64,000 nt of DNA, from assembly GCF_014490035.1 (NCBI RefSeq), contig NZ_CP061008.1:496001-560000 (forward strand), read 5' to 3'. Under the pieces are notes generated by a model. That model was not told where the DNA came from. It saw only the letters and a program-made list of their open reading frames with translations, and did no database searches. Made by a program: the position numbers and the translations under genes. Source of the stretch: Achromobacter xylosoxidans. Its GTDB lineage: Bacteria > Pseudomonadota > Gammaproteobacteria > Burkholderiales > Burkholderiaceae_B. Every line of letters begins with the position of its first letter. Position 1 is the stretch's first letter. Shown here one piece after another: positions 17,340 to 30,050 of the stretch.

Positions 17340-18218
17340 ATGCTTTATCCTGAACTCTTCAAGACCATGGAAGCCGTGCGCTGGAACATGGCGCATGACA
17401 TCCCGTGGGGCGACTTCGATCGCAGCAAGCTCTCGGACGAGCAGGCCCACACGATCAAGATGAACGCCATCACCGAATGGGCCGCCTTGCCGGCCACCGA
17501 AATGTTCCTGCGCGACAATCGCGGCGACAGCGATTTCTGCGCGTTCATGTCGGTGTGGTTCTTTGAAGAACAGAAGCATTCGCTGGTGCTGATCGAATAC
17601 CTGCGCCGCTTCCGTCCGGACCTGGTGCCCACCGAGGAAGAACTGCACAACGTGCGCTTCGAGTTCGACGCCGCGCCCGAACTCGAAACCCTGATGCTGC
17701 ATTTCTGCGGCGAAGTCCGTTTGAACCACTGGTACCGCCGCGCCGCCGAATGGCACACGGAGCCGGTCATCAAGGCCATCTACAAGACGGTGGCCCAGGA
17801 CGAGGCCCGCCACGCCGGCGCCTATCTGCAGTACATGCGCCGCGCGCTGCACGACCGCGGCCAGGACACGAGCGAGCAGGCCCGCCTGGCGTTCTCCAAG
17901 ATCGGCGTGCTGATGGCGTCGGCCGGCCGCACGCAGCAGGCCCTGCACCCGACCAACCTGCACGTGAACAAGGACCTGTTCCCCAACGACACGGTGCAGT
18001 CGCGCCTGCCGGAACCTGGCTGGCTGGAGCATTGGCTGGACACGCAGATCCGCTTTGACGGCGTCTGGGAGCAGAAGGTCGCCACGCGCATCCTGCACAT
18101 CCTGTCCAAGCTGATGGACCGCAGCTTCGAAACGGTGAAGGACCTGAACCGCTACCGCAAGGAAATGACGGCGCTGATCGTGCCGAAGGAAAAGCAGATC
18201 ATCCTGGGCGGCGCCTGA
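17340..18218 (+). CDS. Ferritin-like di-iron protein of unknown substrate
   Basis: 292 residues, mostly helical. Two carboxylate-His motifs of a di-iron site are plain: FFEEQKHS (about residue 75) and AQDEARHAG (about residue 156), with further Glu in ITEW and CGEVRLNHW. This four-helix E...ExxH arrangement matches the ferritin-like/acyl-ACP-desaturase and amine-oxygenase group, so an O2-using oxidase, desaturase or oxygenase is plausible. I chose the ATG at 17340, which has AAGGGCAG upstream; a longer in-frame start adds a 30-residue tail without family features. It precedes rfaE2 by 22 bases. Substrate is unknown. Confidence 0.82.
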   Translation: MLYPELFKTMEAVRWNMAHDIPWGDFDRSKLSDEQAHTIKMNAITEWAALPATEMFLRDNRGDSDFCAFMSVWFFEEQKHSLVLIEYLRRFRPDLVPTEEELHNVRFEFDAAPELETLMLHFCGEVRLNHWYRRAAEWHTEPVIKAIYKTVAQDEARHAGAYLQYMRRALHDRGQDTSEQARLAFSKIGVLMASAGRTQQALHPTNLHVNKDLFPNDTVQSRLPEPGWLEHWLDTQIRFDGVWEQKVATRILHILSKLMDRSFETVKDLNRYRKEMTALIVPKEKQIILGGA

Positions 18219-18240
18219 GCCGGGGCGATACAATCGCCGC

Positions 18241-18729
18241 ATGCCTGCCGCCCGTTTTGAATCCAAGGTCCTGTCCCGCGACGAATGCGTCGCCGCCGTC
18301 GCCGCCGGCCGCTATCCGCGGCCGCTGGTGTTCACCAACGGCGTCTTCGACATCCTGCACCGGGGCCACGCAACCTACCTCGACCAGGCCGCCCAGCTGG
18401 GCGCGACCCTGGTGGTGGCGGTGAACACCGACGAGTCGGTGCGCCGCCTGGGCAAGGGCGCCGAACGCCCGCTGAACCGCATGGAAGACCGCGCCGCCTT
18501 GCTGGCCGCGCTGGGCTTCGTGACCGTGGTCACGTCCTTCCATGAGGACACGCCCGAGGCCCTGATCGGCCAGCTCAAGCCCGACCTGATCGTCAAGGGC
18601 GGCGACTACGACATGGAAAAGCTGCCCGAGACCGCCCTGGTCAAGACCTGGGGCGGCCGCGCGGTGGCGATTCCGTTCGAGTTCGAGCGCTCGACCACGG
18701 CGCTCGTGAAGAAAATCCAGAACAAGTAA
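18241..18729 (+). CDS. rfaE2: D-glycero-beta-D-manno-heptose 1-phosphate adenylyltransferase
   Basis: 162 residues: a stand-alone cytidylyltransferase-like domain with FTNGVFDILHRGHATYL (HxGH nucleotide-binding motif), VAVNTDESVRRLGKG and LVKGGDYDMEKLPE. It transfers AMP to heptose 1-phosphate to make ADP-heptose for lipopolysaccharide inner core. In enterobacteria this is the C-terminal half of HldE; Burkholderiales use separate kinase and transferase genes, as here. The kinase gene is not in the window. It is likely co-transcribed with the ferritin-like gene (22-base gap). Confidence 0.93.
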   Translation: MPAARFESKVLSRDECVAAVAAGRYPRPLVFTNGVFDILHRGHATYLDQAAQLGATLVVAVNTDESVRRLGKGAERPLNRMEDRAALLAALGFVTVVTSFHEDTPEALIGQLKPDLIVKGGDYDMEKLPETALVKTWGGRAVAIPFEFERSTTALVKKIQNK

Positions 18730-18748
18730 ACCGAGTCCCTTCGCGGAC

Positions 18749-20089
18749 TCAGCGCGGTTCCCGCAGCAGGCGGTTGATCGCTTCCAGGTCTGCCTCGGCC
18801 AGGATGCCGCTGGTGGCCTTCAGGCGCAGGCTGGCGAGCACCGTGCTGTAGCGCGCCAGCGCCAGGTCGCGCTGGGTGGCGTAGAGCTGCTGCTGGGCAT
18901 TGAGTACGTCCAGGTTGATGCGCACGCCGACCTCGTAGCCGGTGCGGTTGGCTTCGACCGCGGCGCGGCTGGATTTTTCGCCTGCCTCCAGCGCCTGGAT
19001 GCGCGCCAGGCCGCTGGTGACGCCGGTGTAGTACTGGCGTGCGGCTTGCACGGCCTGGCGGCGCGCCGCCTCGTAATCGTGGCGCGCCTTCTGTTCCAGC
19101 TGGACCTTTTCAGTCACTTGCGACGAGACCCCGCCGCCCGAGTACAGCGGGATCGACAGCACCACGCCGATGGTGCTGTCGATGGGCTTGCCCGGCGCGG
19201 CATTGCGCATCACGGCGTCGCTGGCGCTGCCGCTGCTGGCGCGCAGGTTCAGGGTCGGGTAATGGCCGCTCTTGGCGATCTGGATCTCGCGGCCGGCGAT
19301 GCGCGTCAGGAGCTGCGCGCGCAACACGTCCAGGCTGGAGGACTCCGCCTGGTTGCTCCAGTCGGCCACGCGGGCGGGCTGCGGCGCGGGCAGCTGCACG
19401 CCATAGGGCAGTTCGGACAAGGCGCCGGGAGCCGTGCCGATGATCTTGGCCAGTTCGTCGCGGCGGACTTCCAGGTCGTTCTGCAGGCGCAGTTCCTGCG
19501 CCACCACCAGGTCGTAGCGCGCCTGCGCCTCGTAGGTGTCGGTGATGGTGGCGTTGCCGAGTTCGAAGTTGCGCTTGGCGGACTCCAGCTGCCCGGCCAC
19601 GGCGGCCTTTTCGGCCTCGGTGGCGGTCAGCGTGTCCTGGGCGTAGAGCACGTTGAAATAGGCGTCGGCCACGCGCAGCAGCAGGTCCTGATAGGCCTGT
19701 TGCAGCTGCACCTCGACGTCGGCGACGACCAGCTTGGATTGCTCGAAATTCTGCCAGCGGCCCCAGTCGAACAGCGGCTGGGTCAGGGACAGGTCCCAGA
19801 CGCCGCGGCCGCCGCTGTAGGCGATGCCCATGCCGCGGGTGCTGCGGGTTTCCTGGTAGGCGCCGCCGGCTTCGGCGGAGATCAGGGGCAGGAGCAGGGA
19901 ACGGGCCTGGGGTTCTTTTTCCAGGCCGGCGCGGTAGTTGGCGCGCGCGGCGGCGTAGATCGGGTCATTGCCCAGCGCCGATTGCCAGATCTGGATCAGG
20001 TTCTGCGCGCGGACAAGCGTCGGGCCGACGCTTGCGGCGCAGGTAAAAACCAGTAAAGCCGTTAGCAATCGGAAACGCATGGTGGTCAA
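18749..20089 (-). CDS. TolC-family outer-membrane efflux/secretion channel
   Basis: 446 residues. A signal peptide of about 28 residues ends VRAQ, followed by two repeated OEP units of long amphipathic helices and short strands (LIQIWQSALGNDPIYAAARANY at the start; SLTQPLFDWGRWQNF; a second half with GVVLSIPLYSGGGVSSQV). The closing segments NRTGYEVGVRINLDVLNAQQ and QRDLALARYSTVL are typical of TolC of type I secretion systems. It forms the trimeric outer-membrane exit duct for efflux pumps or protein exporters. No inner-membrane partner is adjacent; the next gene upstream is a Pcm-like methyltransferase, an arrangement I associate with Bordetella and Achromobacter. Confidence 0.9.
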   Translation of the reverse strand: MTTMRFRLLTALLVFTCAASVGPTLVRAQNLIQIWQSALGNDPIYAAARANYRAGLEKEPQARSLLLPLISAEAGGAYQETRSTRGMGIAYSGGRGVWDLSLTQPLFDWGRWQNFEQSKLVVADVEVQLQQAYQDLLLRVADAYFNVLYAQDTLTATEAEKAAVAGQLESAKRNFELGNATITDTYEAQARYDLVVAQELRLQNDLEVRRDELAKIIGTAPGALSELPYGVQLPAPQPARVADWSNQAESSSLDVLRAQLLTRIAGREIQIAKSGHYPTLNLRASSGSASDAVMRNAAPGKPIDSTIGVVLSIPLYSGGGVSSQVTEKVQLEQKARHDYEAARRQAVQAARQYYTGVTSGLARIQALEAGEKSSRAAVEANRTGYEVGVRINLDVLNAQQQLYATQRDLALARYSTVLASLRLKATSGILAEADLEAINRLLREPR

Positions 20090-20159
20090 CGATACGCCGG
20101 GCCGCCCGGGGCGCGGCGGCCCTGTCAGAGGGGCAGGCGCCGGGCGGCAGGGTTGGGGA

Positions 20160-20840
20160 TCAGAACTTGAACTGGGATACCGTGACGCCGCGCAGCGGCT
20201 TGATGACGGTTTCGAACAGGTTCACCGTTTCGAAGCTGGCCGCGGTGGTGCGGGTGATGCGACAGGCCGTCATGACGGGCGCCTGGCCCACGATCACGAC
20301 CAGGCGGCCGCCCATGCGCAACTGGTACTTCAGCGCGTCGGGGACGGTCGGCACGGAACCCGTGACGAGGATGGCGTCGTATTCGGTGGAGCCCCAGCCG
20401 TTGCGGGCGTCGCCGGTTTCGACCTTGACGTTGGTGACGTTGTTCATCTGCAGGTTCTGCTGCGCGAACGTCACCAGGCGGCTGTCGATTTCGACCGAGG
20501 TGACCTGCTGCGCCAGGTAGCCCAGCAGCGCGGCCTGGTAGCCGGAGCCGGTGCCGATTTCCAGCACGCAGTCGGACTTGGTCAGCAGCAGCTCTTGCGC
20601 CAGGCGGGCTTCCACCTTGGGCGCCAGCATGTTCTGGCGGGTGTTGACCGCGTTGATCTCAAGCGGCAGTTCCAGGTCGGAAAACGCCAGCGCGCGCAGG
20701 GCCGGCGGAACGAATTGTTCGCGGCGCACATCGAACAGCGCTTGCAGCACGTTGGCGTCCAGAACGTCCCACGGGCGGATCTGCTGTTCCACCATGTTGA
20801 AGCGGGCTTGTTCTACGTCGGGCAGGGTCGAAGCGTTCAT
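20160..20840 (-). CDS. Protein-L-isoaspartate O-methyltransferase family protein
   Basis: 226 residues: FNMVEQQIRPWDV near the N-terminus, SAM-binding motif VLEIGTGSGYQAALLG, post-I acidic VTSVEID, and AILVTGSVPTVPDAL. Pcm proteins methylate abnormal isoaspartyl residues to start protein repair. This subfamily lacks the canonical N-terminal SGTH-type substrate motif in clear form, so repair activity is uncertain and the annotation is to family. I chose the ATG giving MNASTLPDV; an in-frame TTG nine codons upstream is possible. It lies 70 bases upstream of the TolC-family gene and may share its transcript. Confidence 0.83.
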   Translation of the reverse strand: MNASTLPDVEQARFNMVEQQIRPWDVLDANVLQALFDVRREQFVPPALRALAFSDLELPLEINAVNTRQNMLAPKVEARLAQELLLTKSDCVLEIGTGSGYQAALLGYLAQQVTSVEIDSRLVTFAQQNLQMNNVTNVKVETGDARNGWGSTEYDAILVTGSVPTVPDALKYQLRMGGRLVVIVGQAPVMTACRITRTTAASFETVNLFETVIKPLRGVTVSQFKF

Positions 20841-20941
20841 GACGGTCAGAAAAAACAGAGGAATCAACAGACCATTGTACCGATTCGTAGCGTACTGTGA
20901 CGCCCGGCCCCGCCGACAGATGTTTCAGACGCCGCCCGGAT

Positions 20942-21784
20942 CTACCACCAGGCGTGGAAGTGGTGCACCGGGCCGTGGCCCGAACCCACCGACAGGCGCT
21001 CGGCGTGGCGGATGGCCTCCGTGAGGTAGGCCTTGGCGCGGCGCGCCGCCTCGGGCACGTCCCCGGTTTGCGGCAGCAGCGCGGCCAGCGCCGCCGACAG
21101 CGTGCAGCCGGTGCCGTGGGTGTTGACGGTCTCGATGCGGTGGCCGGGCAGCTCGATCATGCGGTCGCCGTCATGCAGCAGGTCGATGGTCTCGCTGCCG
21201 GGCAGGTGGCCGCCCTTGACCAGCACCCAGCGCTCACCTGAATGCGCCAGCTTGTTGCGCAGGCGTTCGGCCACGCGCCGCATTTCCTTGACGGTCTCGA
21301 CCGGACGCTCTTCCAGCAGCACGCCGGCTTCGGGCAGGTTGGGCGTCAGCAGGGTGGACTGCGGCAGCAGGGCCTCGCGCATGGCGCCCACGGCGTCGCG
21401 TTCCAGCAGCAGGTCGCCGCTTTTGGCCACCATGACCGGGTCCAGCACCACGTGGGCCGGTGCCCACTTGGCGAGCTTCTCGGCCACCACCTGGATCACC
21501 GGCTGCTGGCCCAGCATGCCGATCTTGACCGCGTCGATGCGCACGTCCGCGAACAGCGTGTCGATCTGCTGGCCGACGAAAGCGGGCGGGACCGCCGAGA
21601 TGCCGGTGACGCCCTGGGTGTTCTGCGCCGTCAGCGCGGCGATCACCGCGCAGCCGTAGGCGCCCAGCGCGCTCATGGCCTTGACGTCGGCCAGGATGCC
21701 GGCGCCGCCGGAGGGGTCGACGCCAGCGATGGTCAGCGCGTTGGGGATGGGGCGGCCGCTGGCGGCCTGCTGGCGGCCGTTCAT
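20942..21784 (-). CDS. thiD: Hydroxymethylpyrimidine/phosphomethylpyrimidine kinase ThiD
   Basis: 280 residues of the ribokinase-like fold: N-terminal [20 protein letters not shown], the HMP-binding region [19 protein letters not shown], and the anion-hole/catalytic motif [17 protein letters not shown]. It phosphorylates hydroxymethylpyrimidine twice to give HMP-PP for thiamine synthesis. The ATG overlaps the thiG stop as ATGA (21781-21784), so thiG and thiD are translationally coupled. No thiC, thiE, thiS or thiO gene is in the window, so the rest of the pathway is elsewhere. Confidence 0.94.
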   Translation of the reverse strand: MNGRQQAASGRPIPNALTIAGVDPSGGAGILADVKAMSALGAYGCAVIAALTAQNTQGVTGISAVPPAFVGQQIDTLFADVRIDAVKIGMLGQQPVIQVVAEKLAKWAPAHVVLDPVMVAKSGDLLLERDAVGAMREALLPQSTLLTPNLPEAGVLLEERPVETVKEMRRVAERLRNKLAHSGERWVLVKGGHLPGSETIDLLHDGDRMIELPGHRIETVNTHGTGCTLSAALAALLPQTGDVPEAARRAKAYLTEAIRHAERLSVGSGHGPVHHFHAWW

Positions 21785-22584
21785 TTGGGGGCGCCCGCCG
21801 TGATCAGGCCTTCGTTGGGCGAGCTGGGGGCGCCGCTGTACAGCTTCTTGGGCATGCGGCCAGCCAGGAAGGCCTCGCGGCCGGCTTCCACGCCCTTCTT
21901 CATGGCGCTGGCCATCAGGATGGGATCGCGCGCGCCGGCGATGGCGGTGTTCATCAGGACGGCGTCGCAGCCCAGCTCCATGGCGATGGCGGCGTCCGAC
22001 GCGGTACCCACGCCGGCGTCCACCACGATGGGCACGCGGGCCTGCTCGATGATCAGGCGCAGGTTCCAGGGATTCAGGATGCCCATGCCCGAGCCGATCA
22101 GCGAGGCCAGCGGCATCACGGCGACCGCGCCCAGGTCTTCCAGCATGCGGCACTGGATGGGATCGTCGGTGCAATACACCATGACCTTGAAGCCTTCGTC
22201 CACCAGGGTCTTGGTGGCCTTCAGGGTCTCCGGCATGTTGGGGAAGAGGGTCTGCGGGTCGCCCAGCACTTCCAGCTTCACCAGGTCGTGGCCGTCCAGC
22301 AGTTCGCGCGCCAGGCGCAGCGTGCGCACGGCCTCGTCGGCGCTGTAGCAGCCGGCGGTGTTGGGCAGCAGCGTGAATTTGGACGGCGGGACGTAGTCCA
22401 GCAGGTTCGGTTCACCGGCGTTCTGGCCGATATTGGTGCGGCGGATGGCGACGGTGACGATCTCGGTGCCGCTGGCGTCCAACGCCGCGCGGGTCTGTTC
22501 GAAGTCCTTGTACTTGCCGGTGCCGACGAGCAGGCGCGACGAGTAGGCGCGGCCGGCGATGGTGAGAGTGTCTTGAGTGGTCAT
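21781..22584 (-). CDS. thiG: Thiazole synthase ThiG
   Basis: 267 residues, a TIM barrel of the ThiG family. The Schiff-base lysine is in LVKLEVLGD (about residue 110), with the phosphate-binding [24 protein letters not shown] and [10 protein letters not shown] motifs. It condenses deoxyxylulose 5-phosphate, dehydroglycine and ThiS-thiocarboxylate to the thiazole phosphate of thiamine. It heads a two-gene thiG-thiD operon. The 148-base leader upstream shows no TPP riboswitch features that I can recognise. Confidence 0.95.
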   Translation of the reverse strand: MTTQDTLTIAGRAYSSRLLVGTGKYKDFEQTRAALDASGTEIVTVAIRRTNIGQNAGEPNLLDYVPPSKFTLLPNTAGCYSADEAVRTLRLARELLDGHDLVKLEVLGDPQTLFPNMPETLKATKTLVDEGFKVMVYCTDDPIQCRMLEDLGAVAVMPLASLIGSGMGILNPWNLRLIIEQARVPIVVDAGVGTASDAAIAMELGCDAVLMNTAIAGARDPILMASAMKKGVEAGREAFLAGRMPKKLYSGAPSSPNEGLITAGAPK

Positions 22585-22732
22585 GGCGGAGGTTCAAAGG
22601 GCGGGTGCGCACGATGCGAGACCCGCGGGGACTGGCGATACGTTGGACGAATGATAAAGCACGGCGCCGCGCGGCAGACGTGCTCGGTGAAATGCGGCGT
22701 TCCACTATTTGCAGATCGTGGTGCGGACACGT

Positions 22733-23671
22733 TCAGCGCAGGCGGTCCAGGTCGGCGCAGATCGCCTCGGCGGCGTCGATCAAACGCGGACCCGGGCGGT
22801 ACAGCGCGTCGGCATCCACGCCGTACACATGCCCCAGCCGCGCGGCGGGCAGTCCCAGTGCCTGCCAGGCGGCCAGGTTGCGGGCGCCGTCCTCGGGGCG
22901 GGAGATGCCGGCCAGCACCGCCTCGGGGCGCGCCGCCAGCACGCTTTCCAGCGTGACCTGGGGCGCCACCACGGGCGCCTGGCCGAAGACATTGACGCCG
23001 CCGCAGACGCGCAGGGCGTCGCTGACGATGCTGCTGTCGTTCAAGGTGTAGATGGGGTCCAGCCCCGCCTGCACGAAGACGCGCACGGGGCGGCGGCCGG
23101 CATAGCGGGCGGCCAGGGCGTCCAGGCGCGCGCGCAGGGCCTGGGCGGCAGGCCGCGCCTGCGCTTCGGTGCCGAACAGCGCGCCCATGCGTTCGACCGC
23201 GTCGGGGATGGCGGCCAGGGTCTGCGGGTCGCTGTAGAACACCGGCACGCCCAGCTTGTCCATCACCCGCGCCAGCGGCGCGGCGGCGGCGGGCTGCCAG
23301 GCGATCAGCAGGTCCGGACGTACGGCAGCCACGCGTTCGGGATCGGGCTGGGTGCCGTCGCCGATGATGGGCAACTGGCGGGCGGCGGGCGGATAGTCGC
23401 TGCCACGGATGGTGGCGATGAGCCGGTCGCCCGCGCCGGCGGCAAAGACCAGCTCGGTGGCGTGCGGGGCCAGGGTGACGGCGCGCCGGGCGGGAGCGGC
23501 CAGCGAGACCTGGCGTCCCTGGTCGTCGCGGATCTGGATGACCGCGCCGGCGGCGGAACCCGCCCCGGTATCCGTCGCCGGACCTGCTGCGGCGAGTCCC
23601 GCGGACAGCAGCGCGCCCAGGGCCAGGAACAGCCCCGGAGCGATGCGAGGGTGGGTACGTGCGAGGGGCAT
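22733..23671 (-). CDS. BtuF-like periplasmic cobalamin-binding protein of an ABC importer
   Basis: 312 residues with a signal peptide (about 1-29, ending LAAAG) and a two-lobed helical-backbone binding fold: RRAVTLAPHATELVFAAGAG, DGTQPDPERVAAVRPDLLIAW, GVPVFYSDPQTL and a C-terminal lobe (VLAARPEAVLAG). This is the BtuF/FecB class III binding protein used for cobalamin, haem or siderophores. It lies 53 bases downstream of a TonB-dependent receptor controlled by a cobalamin riboswitch, so cobalamin or cobinamide is the likely ligand. No BtuC or BtuD follows; thiG is next. The ATG choice puts the signal peptide at the N-terminus. Confidence 0.86.
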   Translation of the reverse strand: MPLARTHPRIAPGLFLALGALLSAGLAAAGPATDTGAGSAAGAVIQIRDDQGRQVSLAAPARRAVTLAPHATELVFAAGAGDRLIATIRGSDYPPAARQLPIIGDGTQPDPERVAAVRPDLLIAWQPAAAAPLARVMDKLGVPVFYSDPQTLAAIPDAVERMGALFGTEAQARPAAQALRARLDALAARYAGRRPVRVFVQAGLDPIYTLNDSSIVSDALRVCGGVNVFGQAPVVAPQVTLESVLAARPEAVLAGISRPEDGARNLAAWQALGLPAARLGHVYGVDADALYRPGPRLIDAAEAICADLDRLR

Positions 23672-23724
23672 GCAGGAAGCCGATATAGCCAGCGGGGAAC
23701 GCCGACTATATCGGAATGCCGCGA

Positions 23725-25770
23725 TCAGTAGCGCAGCGTGAGCGACGCGTAGAAATTGCGGCCCGGGGCGGGGTACAGGCTGTAATTGGCGACCGGACCC
23801 AGCATCTCGAACGAAGCATTGCCGCCGCGGATGCCGTAGGTGGCGTACTGGCGGTCGAAGATGTTGTTCACGCCGATGGCGCCTTCGATGTTGCGCGTGA
23901 ACTTGTAGGCCACCTTGGTGTTGAACAGCACGTAGGCGTCCAGTTCCTTGGCGAACTGGTTGGCCTGGTCGTTGTCCATGCGCGACTTGCCCACGTATTG
24001 CGCCGTCACGTTCCACAGGAACGCGTCGGTGGGACGCCAGGTCACGCCGGCGTTGGCCAGCCACTTGGGCGCCAGCGGCACGGTCTTGCCCGCCAGGTCC
24101 ACGCCGGCGTAGGTGCCGGAGCGGAATTGCGCTTCCATCCAGGTCAGGTTGGCGTCCAGCGACACGCTGCTGGAGATCGCGGTGTGGCCTTCCAGTTCGA
24201 TGCCTTGGCGGCGGGTCGGGTCCAGGTTGGTGTTGGCTCCCGTGCCCGGGCCCCAGATGCCATCAGCCAGCGGGTTGTACTGGATTTCGTTGGTCAGGTC
24301 ATAGCGGAAGTACGACAGGCGGGCGCTGCTGCTGGCCGACTGCCAGGTCACGCCGATTTCCTTGTCGGTGGAGGTCTGCGGCGCCAGCGGGGTCTGCACC
24401 GACAGCAGTTCGTCGGCGTTGGGCAGGCGGAAGCTGCGGCCGACCTTGCCGTACACGCCGAAACCGGCGGGCAGGTCCTGGCGCACGCCCAGCTGCCAGG
24501 CGGTCAGGTGGTTGCTGCGGTCCGACGCCGTGCCCGAGCCAGAGATCACGTCCAGGTCGTCGGAGGCGTACTGGCGGCGCACGCCGGCCGTCACGTAGGT
24601 GCTGTCGGTGGCGCGCACCTGGCCTTCGGCGAACAGGCCGTACTGGTGCTGGCGCGACTGCCACTTCGAGGGCTGGAAGTCGTAGTAGGCGTTCTGGTTG
24701 GCGGTGGTCTTGGCTTCCTGGCCGTCGGCGCCGAAGACGATGCTGTGGCCGCCGTTGATCGGCAGGCGGTAGCGCACGCTGGCGATGTTCTCTTCCAGCT
24801 TCTGGTCGCGCAGGATGTCGCCGAAGCCGTCGTAGGTCAGGCCGTCGAGCTTTTTCTCGCGGGTCGACAGGTCGGCGTACAGGGTGCCGGCGCCGATCGC
24901 CTGCTCGAGCTGCAGGCCGAAGGTAGTGGTCGTGGTCTTGACGTAATCGACGTCGTTCTTCGAGCCGCGCGGATCGTCCTGGTATTCGTTCAGGCCGGTC
25001 TTGGGGTTGATCGTGCGCGGACCGGGCAACTCCAGCTTCTGCGTGGTGGTGCGGCCGTACAGGCGGATCGAGCCGTCGTCGTGGCGGAACGTGATGCCGC
25101 CGCCGCCGCCCTCGCGGCGCTCGCCGCTGTGGTCGCGGTAGCCGTCGCTGTGCAGCGATTGCATGTAGGCGTCGACGCCGACCTTTTCATTGTTCATGGA
25201 CACGGCCGCGTCGTACTGGCGCAGGCCATAGCTGCCGAAGGTGGCGGTGGCGCGGGCGGCGACCGGCTCCTTGGTGAAATCGGAACGCGTGATGATGTTG
25301 ATCACGCCGCCGGTGGTGCCGCCGCCGTATTGCACGGAACCGCTGCCGCGCACGATTTCAATGCGCTCGACCTGGTCCAGCGGCACTACGCCGAGGCTGG
25401 GCGCCGACAGGTCGTTGGTGTTCTGCTTGACGCCATCGATCAGGATCAGCGTGTTGCTGGCGCCGGTGATGCCGAAGCCGCGCAGGTCGACGATGGAGTT
25501 GTCGCTCGAGCTGCTGGTGTTGATCAGGTGGATGCCGGCCTGGGTCGACAGCACGTCCTGCATGGTGCGGGCGCTGGACGCGGCGATGTCTTCGGCGGTG
25601 ATGACCGAGATCGACACCGGCAGCGTGCGGCCGTCGGTCGGCACGCGCTGGGCGGTGACCGTGATGGCGTCGAGCTGGGGAGTGGAGGAGGCGGCTTGCT
25701 GGGCGGCGGCGATGGCCGGGGCGGAGCAGAGCAGGGCGCCGGCATAGCGCCGGATGGAGCGGGTTTTCAT
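23725..25770 (-). CDS. TonB-dependent outer-membrane receptor, probable cobalamin transporter (BtuB-like)
   Basis: 681 residues. Signal peptide about 1-23; TonB box AITVTAQ near residue 35; plug domain with SISVITAEDI, LSTQAGIHL, TLILIDGVKQN, VERIEIVRGSGSVQYG and TGGVINIIT; then a 22-strand barrel ending NFYASLTLRY with the aromatic C-terminal residue needed for outer-membrane insertion. It imports a large ligand with energy from TonB. The cobalamin riboswitch in its leader (about 25880-26075) and the BtuF-like gene downstream identify vitamin B12 as the likely ligand. Ribosome site GAGGT is 8 bases before the ATG. Confidence 0.92.
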   Translation of the reverse strand: MKTRSIRRYAGALLCSAPAIAAAQQAASSTPQLDAITVTAQRVPTDGRTLPVSISVITAEDIAASSARTMQDVLSTQAGIHLINTSSSSDNSIVDLRGFGITGASNTLILIDGVKQNTNDLSAPSLGVVPLDQVERIEIVRGSGSVQYGGGTTGGVINIITRSDFTKEPVAARATATFGSYGLRQYDAAVSMNNEKVGVDAYMQSLHSDGYRDHSGERREGGGGGITFRHDDGSIRLYGRTTTQKLELPGPRTINPKTGLNEYQDDPRGSKNDVDYVKTTTTTFGLQLEQAIGAGTLYADLSTREKKLDGLTYDGFGDILRDQKLEENIASVRYRLPINGGHSIVFGADGQEAKTTANQNAYYDFQPSKWQSRQHQYGLFAEGQVRATDSTYVTAGVRRQYASDDLDVISGSGTASDRSNHLTAWQLGVRQDLPAGFGVYGKVGRSFRLPNADELLSVQTPLAPQTSTDKEIGVTWQSASSSARLSYFRYDLTNEIQYNPLADGIWGPGTGANTNLDPTRRQGIELEGHTAISSSVSLDANLTWMEAQFRSGTYAGVDLAGKTVPLAPKWLANAGVTWRPTDAFLWNVTAQYVGKSRMDNDQANQFAKELDAYVLFNTKVAYKFTRNIEGAIGVNNIFDRQYATYGIRGGNASFEMLGPVANYSLYPAPGRNFYASLTLRY

Positions 25771-25879
25771 CTACGTAACCTCGATGCGACCCGCGACCCC
25801 GCAGGCCATTCACGATGGGGAGGATGCCCAAGCCGCGGCGGGCCGGTGTAGGCCTGGCGGCAATGCATGGACTTCCTTG

Positions 25880-26075
25880 CGATCGAACAGGCCGGTATCG
25901 GGCTGCCATGGGCGCATTGCGCGCATGGGGACCGTTGCGGGGGCAGCACAGGCTGGAGCCAGGGGTTGCCGGCGCCTTGTGGGGCGGCAGTCCTGGGAGG
26001 TTCTTCCTGTTTCCCGTTTACCTTTCGCGCGCGGTGCGGCAAGTGTTGCGTTCTTGCCTGCCCTGTGCGCCGAAA
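25880..26075 (-). ncRNA. Cobalamin riboswitch in the leader of the TonB receptor gene
   Basis: Read on the minus strand, the leader contains the conserved blocks of the cobalamin element in order: AACGGGAAACAGG-like P3 entry (about 26017-26006), the core TGCTGCCCCCGCAACGGT (25948-25931), and the B12-box variant CAGCCCGATACCGGCCTG (25905-25888). An upstream CAGGCA near 26063 can close the P1 stem with the terminal CCTG. The segment between the core and the B12 box is short (about 25 bases), so it lacks the large P7-P8 extension of some class members. It ends about 110 bases before the receptor ATG, so control is probably at ribosome access. Ends are approximate. Confidence 0.88.
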
Positions 26076-26213
26076 GCACCGGTTCGGGGCCGAAACTGTA
26101 TCACCGGGAGGCGCGGATAGGCCCATTTTGTTACGATCAGGGCTTGTTTTTGCGGCGTTTTTCGCTTTTTCGCCACATTGCGCCGCCATCGCCAACTCCA
26201 TCCGGACCTGCCC

Positions 26214-29987
<3,774 letters not shown>

Positions 29988-30050
29988 GCGCTGCCGGGGG
30001 AGCGGCCAGGCGTACTCGCCGGCCATTCCCCCGTCCATGCGGCTGTGCCG

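Noticed and set aside
22585..22732. TPP riboswitch before thiG
   Set aside because: The conserved CTGAGA and ACCTGATC-type blocks are not present in the 148-base leader.
23716..25851. 711-codon plus-strand frame opposite the TonB receptor
   Set aside because: Gly/Val/Arg/Gln-rich shadow without motifs; the receptor on the minus strand has a signal peptide, TonB box, plug and barrel.
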